Part shown: positions 52,952-61,313 of the stretch, piece after piece
Position numbering within the stretch: position 1 is the first letter of the stretch
Layout of the letters: every line of letters begins with the position of its first letter
Program-made: the position numbers and the translations under genes
Notes under the pieces: generated by a model
Databases searched by the model: none
Told to the model about the DNA's origin: nothing
What the model saw: the letters and a program-made list of their open reading frames with translations, nothing else
Source: Bacteroidota bacterium
GTDB lineage: Bacteria > Bacteroidota > Bacteroidia > AKYH767-A > 2013-40CM-41-45
Assembly: GCA_016708785.1 (NCBI GenBank)
Contig: JADJFC010000001.1
Coordinates: 62,001-126,000 of the forward strand
Length of the DNA stretch: 64,000 nucleotides
Reading direction: 5' to 3'

Positions 52952-55650
52952 ATGAAATTAAAAGTAGGTATTGTCTTTGGCGGATTTTCGCGGGAAAGGG
53001 AGATTTCATTTGCCGGCGGTAGAACGGTGTATGATAATTTAAACAAATCACTTTTTGAAGCTGTACCAATCTTTGTAGACAGCTTTGGGAATTTTGTTCT
53101 TCTGGATTGGCAATATATTTACAAAGGAAGCATTCGCGATTTTTATCCCCCTGTCGATAAACTTCCCGGAAGTTCAAATGAATTTCAGATCTATGCTGAA
53201 AGTCTTGGTGAATTAAAACCTGCACAGCAAGAAGAATTAATTTCGTCTATCGGAAAAAAAATTCAGATCGCTGATCTGCCAAACCTGATCGACTTCGCTT
53301 TCTTATGTTTGCATGGTCCTTATGGAGAAGATGGACGAATTCAAGGTATGTTCGAGTACATTGGTATCCCTTATTCAGGCTCCGGTATTTTATCTTCGGC
53401 TATTGGTATAAACAAAGCCGTTCAGAAAAAACTAATGGTCACTTCAGGATTTGACAGTCCTGCGTTTTTCTCCATCTTGAAAAATGATTTCAATCCGGAA
53501 AAAGTTGAATTACTTTATAAACGAACAAGAAAAGAAATTGGATTTCCTTGTGTGATCAAGCCTGCAAATCAAGGCTCGTCGATTGGCGTTACCATTTTAA
53601 ATACAGACAGCAAAGAGGCATTTGAAAATGCTTTAATGAATGCATTCTTCGTAAAAACTATTTCTGCTGAAGAATGGAAAACGGTTACAAACCCAACTGA
53701 ATATATCCGAACACTGACTGATATCCGCGAAGGTGTCGGAATTCCTTTGACGGTGATTATCGGAAGTAAAAAAGAAACTGTTCATCACCCTGAAGTTTTG
53801 CTTGCAAAATTTGAAGATGCATTTAGAACCGGAGCACAAGAAATTTCTCTTGAAAGTCTGGATTCAGAAAGTGAAGTTCTCATTGAAGGATTTATCGAAG
53901 GAAAAGAATTTTCATGCATCGTTATTCGCAACGAAGATTTTAATCCTGTCGCTCTCCCTCCTACTGAAATCAGAAAAGGAAAAGAACTTTTCGATTATCG
54001 CAGTAAGTATTTACCGGGCTTATCGCGCAAGATCACACCTATCAATTTGCCATATGAAAACATTCAAGCCATTCGTAAAGAATGCGAACGATTGTTCTCT
54101 GCACTGAACTTCAATGTCTATGCGCGTATCGACGGTTTCATTACTGAAAGCGGAAAAGTATTCTCAACGATCCGAATACAACGTCGGGAATGATGCCGTC
54201 TTCTTTCTTCTTTCACCAGGCTGCGGAGATCGGATTAAATCCATCCCAATTCCTGACATACATCATTCGTACTTCTCTTCTTGAAAGAACGATCGACATG
54301 CGTGACAGAAAAACGATTCCTGTTTTGCTTAAAGAACTCGACAAAGCGATTCTGAGTCTTAAGTCAGCTGAATCAACAAAGATCAGAGCTGCAGTTATTA
54401 TGGGCGGCTATTCATCGGAGCGACATATCTCTGTTGAAAGCGGAAGAAACATTTACGAAAAACTTTCTTCCTCTTCGAAATATGCACCGCTGCCGATTTT
54501 CCTTACCGGAAATAACGATGAACATCAGCTCTATCACATTCCTGTCAATCTGATGTTGAAAGATAATGCAGACGACATTCGTGAAAAAGCAGAACACTTT
54601 TCTGTTCATGCCGTCATCTCTGAGATCATGATGATCTGTGAAGGCATTACATCGAAATATACAGATGCGCAAAGTGTTCTTCAGCCTCGGAAAATATCGT
54701 ACACTGAATTAGCGGAAATTGCTGATGAAGTATTTATCGCCCTTCATGGTCGTCCGGGTGAAGATGGAGAAATTCAAAAGCATCTGGAAAAAGTTGGTCT
54801 GCCATATAATGGATCAGGAATTGAATCGTCCAAGATCACGATCAATAAGTACGATACAAATGAGATCCTTCGCAAGAATGGATTACTGGTGGCTCAACAT
54901 GAATTGGTAAACATCAACGATTATAAGCAAGATGCAACGAAATTCATCAAAGACATCTTGTCTAAATTCCACTTTCCCTTTATTGCAAAACCGGTCGATG
55001 ATGGTTGTTCAAGTGCAGTAAAAAAAGTTAAGAATGAAGAAGAGCTGCGTTCGTTTGCAACATTGATCTTCCGTCAACAAGAAGAGTTGAGTGCAATTGA
55101 AGCTTCGATTCTCAATCTGAAATTGAAAGAAGAATTTCCACGTAAAAATCAATTTCTCATAGAAGAACTGATAGAGAAAAAAGATTCTTCTCACTTCCTT
55201 GAAATTACCGGAGGAATGTTAACTACACTTGACGATAAAGGGAATTGTGTTTATCAAGTCTTTGAAGCATCGGAAGCGCTTTCTGAAGGCGATGTTTTAT
55301 CATTGGAAGAAAAATTTCTTGCCGGACAAGGACAAAACATCACTCCTGCCCGTTATGCAAAAGATCCGAAAGAACGTCAGCGGATTTCAGAAATCGTAAA
55401 AGCAGAATTCAAGAAAGCGGCAATCCTTCTGAAGATAGAAGGCTATTCGCGTATCGATGCTTTTGTACGCATCTTTAAAGACGGAAAAATTGAAGTCATT
55501 TTCATTGAAGTGAATTCTCTACCGGGTATGACACCGGCGACTTGCATCTTCCATCAATCTGCGATTGCAGGCTTTAAGCCTTATGAATTCATAGACAAGA
55601 TTCTTGAATATGGTAGAGAAAAAAAGAACAGAACAGTAGATATCCACTAA
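52952..55650 (+). CDS. ddl: Tandem D-alanine--D-alanine ligase fusion (frameshift at 54163)
   Basis: Two complete Ddl-type ATP-grasp modules in one 899-residue chain. Module 1 (about 1-430): GGFSREREIS, LHGPYGEDGRIQG, YSGSG, KPANQGSSIGV, and after the break LNDPNTTSGMMP. Module 2 (about 470-899): GGYSSERHIS, LHGRPGEDGEIQ, YNGSG, KPVDDGCSSAV and the canonical metal motif IEVNSLPGMTP. A lost C at 54163 (ttc ctc aac) splits the modules in the raw sequence. Restoring it gives VFLNDPNTTSG, which runs into the ORF that continues to the C-terminus. Ddl makes the D-Ala-D-Ala dipeptide of peptidoglycan. ATG at 52952 is preferred, because GGFSREREIS then starts at residue 10. Followed by PASTA and rluD genes, as single ddl genes are in Bacteroidota. 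Confidence 0.88.
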
Positions 55651-55654
55651 TAAA

Positions 55655-56413
55655 ATGTCCAACCTAATTAGCTTTTTAAAAAGCAGATCATTCGTAATCA
55701 ACCTTGTCATTTTATTGGTGATAATTCTTATCATCTTCGGAAGTGTTTCTTCGTGGATGTCTCGTTTTACTCATCATGGCGAAAGTATTTCTGTTCCTGA
55801 TCTGCGTGGACAGAAGATTGAACGGATGGAAAGTTTTCTTGCCGACAAGCATTTGCAATACAAAGTGATCGATTCATTGTTCGATCTGCAAAAAAATCCG
55901 GGAACAATTCTGGAACAAGACCCTGCTCCTAACAGCAAAGTAAAAGAAGGCAGAACAATTTATTTAACTGTCAATGCGCAGCATGCACCGGATGTAAAAA
56001 TGCCAAACCTCATCGATGTTTCTTATCGTCAGGCCGAAGCGATCTTATTATCATTTGGACTTCGTGTTGGACAACTTACCTATCGACCTGATCTGGCAAA
56101 AAATGCAGTACTCGATCAACGCTATAAAGGAAGTAGTATTTCTGCCGGAAAAAATCTGCCGAAAGGTTCAAAGATCGACCTGACACTTGGTGATGGACTA
56201 GGCAGTGTTGAAGTGCCTGTTCCAGATTTAACCGGTTCGCCTCTTGATGAAGCATTGTTCGTGCTCAAAGGATCTTCTCTCAATATTGGAACTATTCACT
56301 ATGATAAAGGTATCCGTGATTCAACAAAGGCCAAAATCTACAGACAAGAGCCAATGTCAGCTGAAGGCGCAACAATGAATCAAGGCGAAGCGATTGATAT
56401 TTACCTGAGATAA
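55655..56413 (+). CDS. PASTA domain membrane protein
   Basis: A 252-residue protein: short cytoplasmic N-terminus, one membrane helix (about 13-33) and three extracytoplasmic PASTA domains (about 44-110 with VPDLRGQKIERMESFL, 115-182 with MPNLIDVSYRQAEAIL, 186-252 with VPDLTGSPLDEALFVL). PASTA modules bind peptidoglycan stem peptides or muropeptides. Four bases after ddl, consistent with a cell-wall role. It lacks any kinase or penicillin-binding domain. Confidence 0.92.
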   Translation: MSNLISFLKSRSFVINLVILLVIILIIFGSVSSWMSRFTHHGESISVPDLRGQKIERMESFLADKHLQYKVIDSLFDLQKNPGTILEQDPAPNSKVKEGRTIYLTVNAQHAPDVKMPNLIDVSYRQAEAILLSFGLRVGQLTYRPDLAKNAVLDQRYKGSSISAGKNLPKGSKIDLTLGDGLGSVEVPVPDLTGSPLDEALFVLKGSSLNIGTIHYDKGIRDSTKAKIYRQEPMSAEGATMNQGEAIDIYLR

Positions 56414-56499
56414 TTTTATATCAGAACAGTTTTCCAATAATTAACACATTTAATTAGTATTCAAGCGCTTATAAATGCTTACTGCTAAAAAAATGTTCG

Positions 56500-56507
56500 T
56501 ATCTTCG
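56500..56507 (+). promoter_or_regulatory. Candidate -7 element (TATCTTCG)
   Basis: TAnnTTCG variant six bases before the ATG at 56514, the same spacing as at 12418 and 34721. Confidence 0.35.
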
Positions 56508-56513
56508 CGAAGT

Positions 56514-58385
56514 ATGAATAAAATTATCAGCCACAATTTTCATTTCCGCAAATTCATCCTTGGAATTGTCTTGTCTCTCGTCAGCTTTGTCACTTCTGCA
56601 CAAGAATCCACCATTCCACTTGGAACGAATCCCGTCCTGATCGAAGCATCAAAGGCAATTAAGAACTCTTCTGCAATAAGTCGTAGTTCAGCGATTGATG
56701 ATACCTTGATCCTACCCTTCGTCGACGATTTTTCACGGCCGGGAGTATATCCATTTGACAGTCTATGGATGGACAGCAGTGTGTTCATCAATACAAATTA
56801 CGGCGATCTTCCAACAACTATCGGAGTTGCAACTTTCGATGGACTGAATCAACATGGTCTTCCTCACAATCCTGCTGCAACGCAAGATTCAATTGGTGAC
56901 AACTTAACTTCGCGACCTATTGATCTCGGTGTATTGTCGGGCGATACAAGTATCTGGATGAGTTTCTTCTACCAACCGCAAGGACTTGGCGATGTACCTG
57001 AGACCCGCGACTCATTGGTACTTCAATTCAGAGACACAGGTGGTGTATGGAATAATGTATGGGCTCTGCAAGGGAAAGCAGATACAGCCTTTCAAAGAGC
57101 AAATATACATGTGCTGGATGCAAAATATTTTTACCGTGGCTTCCAATTCAGATTCTATAACATAGCGACCGTGAATGGTAATCGTGATCATTGGAATCTT
57201 GATTATGTGATTCTTCGTCGTTTCGGAGCGCCAAATGATTCCATACTTGACAATGCACTAATTTATCCACAGAAATCTTTACTCACAGAATTTACTGCAA
57301 TGCCTTATCCGCATTACAAGTCTCTTGGTGCGCAGATTCCGGCTGCTATGAAAACTGACTTGACGGATACTATGTATACAATCAATTATGGTATCAGTTC
57401 GATATTACCTACAATAGAAATTAATCAGAACGGAGCTGTCTTATTTAGTGCAAATGCAGGAAGTGTGCAGACAGGAGGTTCGCTGACGTATACAGGTTAT
57501 CCTATTCCGCTTAACGGATTTACATATCCTGTATTGGGTTTTGATTCTACAGAATTCCAGGTGAAATCATTTTATACATTCACAGGTTCACAATCCAATT
57601 TACATAATGACACAAGCTACTTCACTCAAACATTCAAAAATTATTACGCATATGACGATGGCACAGCAGAAGTTGGTTATGGAATTACAGGAAATACAGA
57701 CGTTGAATTAGCCTATAAATTTGATGTAAAGATGCGCGACACTTTAGTTGGCGCACAAATTTATTTTAATCCCGTTGGAATCGATGTATCGAATACTCTT
57801 TTCCAACTTGTAGCATGGAGTGCTCTAGATGTCAATTCCAATACGGACACACGTATTCGCACTACTTACGATTTAAAGCCCGGTATCAATGACAGCATCA
57901 ATGGATTTAAGACCTTCATTTTGATACTGCAATTGTGGTCAATCAAGGAGTTGATTTTTATTGGCATAGAGCAAAACGAACCTACCGTTCAATATGGAAT
58001 TGGTCTGGATAAAAATACAGATTCAAGAAGTAAAATGTTTTATCATATAGATGGTTTCTGGAATCAGTCAAATGTAAAAGGCTCTTGGATGATCCGTCCT
58101 ATATTTGGTGCGAGATATCCGTTTACGATCGGAGTTGATGAAGTGAATAACAATTTCGAATTCAACCTCTACCCAAATCCGGCGACTGATGAGATCACAA
58201 TACAATTGCCTTTTGAGAAAAAATCAAAATATCAGATCATCAATCTTGTTGGTGAAATCATACAGGAAGGCGATATGACCAATTCAAAAACTATTTCAGT
58301 AGAAACTATTTCTTCCGGAATTTATTTCATCAGAATTACCAATGAAAATAATTTCAGTTCGATCAAAAAATTTGTGATCAATTGA
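56514..58385 (+). CDS. Secreted protein with T9SS type A sorting domain (two compensating frame errors near 57915 and 57958)
   Basis: A 623-residue exported protein with signal peptide (about 8-28, ending FVTSAQ). The beta-rich body (for example LPFVDDFSRPGVYPFDSLW, an opening seen in Bacteroidota T9SS cargo) has no recognisable catalytic motif. The last 75 residues are a type A sorting domain (NLYPNPATDEITIQLP ... GIYFIRITNENN). Between about 57915 and 57960 the annotated frame reads improbable residues, while the shifted frame reads HFDTAIVVNQGVDFY. One lost base and then two lost bases explain this. Function unknown. Confidence 0.85.
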   Translation: MNKIISHNFHFRKFILGIVLSLVSFVTSAQESTIPLGTNPVLIEASKAIKNSSAISRSSAIDDTLILPFVDDFSRPGVYPFDSLWMDSSVFINTNYGDLPTTIGVATFDGLNQHGLPHNPAATQDSIGDNLTSRPIDLGVLSGDTSIWMSFFYQPQGLGDVPETRDSLVLQFRDTGGVWNNVWALQGKADTAFQRANIHVLDAKYFYRGFQFRFYNIATVNGNRDHWNLDYVILRRFGAPNDSILDNALIYPQKSLLTEFTAMPYPHYKSLGAQIPAAMKTDLTDTMYTINYGISSILPTIEINQNGAVLFSANAGSVQTGGSLTYTGYPIPLNGFTYPVLGFDSTEFQVKSFYTFTGSQSNLHNDTSYFTQTFKNYYAYDDGTAEVGYGITGNTDVELAYKFDVKMRDTLVGAQIYFNPVGIDVSNTLFQLVAWSALDVNSNTDTRIRTTYDLKPGINDSINGFKTFILILQLWSIKELIFIGIEQNEPTVQYGIGLDKNTDSRSKMFYHIDGFWNQSNVKGSWMIRPIFGARYPFTIGVDEVNNNFEFNLYPNPATDEITIQLPFEKKSKYQIINLVGEIIQEGDMTNSKTISVETISSGIYFIRITNENNFSSIKKFVIN

Positions 58386-58418
58386 GTTTCAATTTTACCA
58401 ATATTTACAATACCATTC

Positions 58419-59535
58419 ATGATTAACAAAGAGAAGGACATTAGCGAGACGGAAAATAACGAACTTGAGAATAACGTGATTGAAAATAACACCTCCAATT
58501 CCGGTGATCAGGAAGAAAATGAGCAAGACGAACTTTACGAGCATCATCGTTTCGATGTAGAAAAAGGGCACATGATGCTCAGGATCGATAAATTCCTGAT
58601 GAATCGGATGTCGAATGTGAGTCGGAATAAAATTCAGCATGCATGTGAAGCCGGTAATATTTTAGTGAATGGTAAGGTTGTAAAATCGAGCTACAAAGTA
58701 AAACCACTTGATCAGATCCAGATCGTTTTACCTGAACCTGTTCGTATTCACGAACTCGTACCGCAAGACCTTCCCATCAACATTACTTTTGAAGACGATG
58801 AATTTGTGATCATCAATAAAAATCCGGGAATGGTTGTCCATCCTGCTTTTGGAAATTACACAGGTACATTGATGAATGCATTGATGTTCCATTTCAAAAA
58901 TCTACCGGCTAGTTCAGGAAATATGGATCGTCCGGGACTTGTACATAGAATTGACAAGAACACTTCAGGCTTAATGGTAATTGCAAAGACTGAACGTGCA
59001 ATGGCAACATTGGCAAAAGAATTCTTCGATCGTACCATTGAAAGAAGATATCTCGCACTGGTTTGGGGAGATTTCAAAGAAGACGAAGGAACCATCATCG
59101 GACACGTTGGGGAGAAACCTAAAAGACCGCAAGATTATGGATGTCTTTCCAAGTGGTGAGCAAGGAAAGCACGCTGTAACGCATTATAAAGTCGTTGAGC
59201 GCTTCGGTTACGTAACATTGATCGAATGTAAACTGGAAACCGGAAGAACCCATCAGATCCGCGTACACATGAAATACGCCGGCCACACCCTTTTCAACGA
59301 TGAAACCTACGGCGGAGATCAGATCCTGAAAGGAACCACTTTCACACGTTATCGCCAATTCATTGATAATTGTTTTAAACTGATGCCAAGACATGCCTTG
59401 CATGCAAAGACACTAGGCTTTATTCATCCGACCACAAAAGAAAAAGTATTTTTCGACTCAGAACTCCCGCAGGATTTTACATCCGTGTTGGATAAGTGGA
59501 GACACTATGTTAAGTTCAATGAAACCGACGTTTAA
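58419..59535 (+). CDS. rluD: RluD-type 23S rRNA pseudouridine synthase (frameshift at 59109-59112)
   Basis: A 371-residue pseudouridine synthase. An acidic N-terminal tail (about 1-45) is followed by an S4 RNA-binding domain (MLRIDKFLMNRM, about 52-115) and the RluA-family catalytic domain with HRIDKNTSGLMVIAKT (catalytic Asp about 180). The frame shifts by one extra G in the G4 run at 59109-59112. With three Gs the text reads GHVGRNLKDRKIMDVFP, the family-conserved segment, and continues to LETGRTHQIRVHM and the end. Last gene of the ddl-PASTA run. Confidence 0.9.
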
Positions 59536-59769
59536 ATAACGTATGCCTCCGGTGAACCACGTACCTAAAGTATAAAAATGTATCGGGCAGACGAAGTAAA
59601 CCATCTGCGAGCCATTCTTTCGGATTCGCATAGTTTTTTGAAAGTGCCAAGAAAAGAATAAATCATTGCGGAGCGCTGTGCTCCTTTGTGTGAACCTGAG
59701 AACAAATATTTTTTTCTGCTGAGTACTGTTGGATGAATCGCGTTCTCACAATAATTTCAGATAAATAGT

Positions 59770-61311
59770 TTACTGAACACAAACGATTTTACAACTAAAA
59801 ATACGGTCTCTGGTTACAACTTTTAAAATGTAAGCACCTGATCGAAAAGAAAAGGGTAATTCGATTTTGTTTCTGCCTGCTTTAAAAGAACCTTTTTTTA
59901 TTATAAGTGATTTACCCGACATGTCAAAAACAGAGATTTCTACTGATTGGTCCTTGTCAAATTCATATCTGATAGCTAGATTTTGATTTTTAATTTCGCC
60001 CGAAACTGCGTTTTTGCACTCTTGGTTATCTAATATCCCAACTGGTATATCTGATAATCTGATTATCCAATTCTGTTCGTTTCCTGTATTTGGAATACCA
60101 ATATCGCCATCTGAAGAAAGAGAATATCCACAAACAATTGACCCCCCATCACTAGCTTGTGTTACAGAAAAAGCCTCATCATTGTTTGACCCCCCCATGC
60201 TTTTGGCCCACAATAAATTTCCTGAAGAATCAACTTCAAAAGCAACAGCATCTTTCAATCCATGATTATTCGATAAATTTGAGTCATTACTATAGGAATA
60301 ACCAACTATCTCGACTCCCCCATTAGTTGTTAGACAGCCGGCCTGTCCTTCTTCATTTTGACTCCCACCCAAACATTTCGACCATTGAAGGATCCCCAAA
60401 CTATCTGTTTTCATAACTAAGATGTCTCCGGCCCCTTTTGGATTGTTTATATCGAAATCACCTGAATTTGTATTCCCTATTAAATAGTAATTACCGTTAA
60501 AATCTCTAACAATATCGTTCGCTCCATCTGAACCACTTCCACCATAGCTATATTGCCATTGAATTATTCCATTGGAAGAAATTTTAACAATCCATACATC
60601 ATAAGATCCACGATTGATTGTAAGATGATGATCAAGTGAGGCACTTGCCCCTGTGAAAGCGTATCCACCATCTGGAGTACAAATAATTTTTCCTGCTAAA
60701 TCAAAATCACTTCCACCAAAAGACTTTTGCCATTGTAAAATCCCGTTACTACTTATTTTTGCAATCCAAATATCATATGACCCTAAATAAGTTGTGATGT
60801 CTCCATTATCATCTTCAACGTGACCAAAAACGATATATCCGCTATCAGAAGTTTGCTGTATACTCATAGCATCGTTCATCCCAGTTCCTCCTAAACATTT
60901 TTGCCAAATTATATTACCAATTGTATCAAGACAAACTACCCAATAGTCATTTTCACCTCCTGACATTGTGCCTCCATGAAGACCAATGACGTCTCCGTTA
61001 GTTGATGAAGCATATCCTGCAAAAACTATGTTACCGTTATAGTTTTTTATTATCTGACTTGCTTTCTCGTTTCCATTTGTTCCACCATAAGAATGTGACC
61101 AGTTAATATTTCCAATTGAATCGATAGAGGAAATCTCGGCATCAAAACTAGCTCTTCCCCCTACCCATAAATTATTCCAATCATCTCTAATAACAGAATA
61201 GACGCGGTTATTTTGACCGCCACCGAATGTTTTTTCCCACAAAATTGTTGGAACTTGTGCATTTAGCTTTGTGGAGGCAAACAGAAATGTCAAAAATAAA
61301 ATCTTTTTCAT
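59770..61311 (-). CDS. Secreted repeat protein with T9SS type A sorting domain
   Basis: A 513-residue exported protein. Signal peptide about 1-18 (ending KLNAQ). The body is about eight repeats of about 50 residues with the pattern W-x-K-x(2)-GGS-x(2)-D and DGGY-x-x-x-G-x(3)-S-x-DGD, a beta-propeller-like repeat common in Bacteroidota secreted proteins. The C-terminus (SVEISVFDMSGKSLIIKKG, GAYILKVVTRD) is a type A sorting domain. No catalytic motif. It starts two bases after the stop of the upstream gene, so both are cotranscribed. Confidence 0.85.
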   Translation of the reverse strand: MKKILFLTFLFASTKLNAQVPTILWEKTFGGGQNNRVYSVIRDDWNNLWVGGRASFDAEISSIDSIGNINWSHSYGGTNGNEKASQIIKNYNGNIVFAGYASSTNGDVIGLHGGTMSGGENDYWVVCLDTIGNIIWQKCLGGTGMNDAMSIQQTSDSGYIVFGHVEDDNGDITTYLGSYDIWIAKISSNGILQWQKSFGGSDFDLAGKIICTPDGGYAFTGASASLDHHLTINRGSYDVWIVKISSNGIIQWQYSYGGSGSDGANDIVRDFNGNYYLIGNTNSGDFDINNPKGAGDILVMKTDSLGILQWSKCLGGSQNEEGQAGCLTTNGGVEIVGYSYSNDSNLSNNHGLKDAVAFEVDSSGNLLWAKSMGGSNNDEAFSVTQASDGGSIVCGYSLSSDGDIGIPNTGNEQNWIIRLSDIPVGILDNQECKNAVSGEIKNQNLAIRYEFDKDQSVEISVFDMSGKSLIIKKGSFKAGRNKIELPFSFRSGAYILKVVTRDRIFSCKIVCVQ

Positions 61312-61313
61312 AA

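Noticed and set aside
54158..54194. Programmed frameshift in the double ddl gene
   Set aside because: No slippery heptamer or structure is seen, and the one-base loss looks the same as the other breaks.
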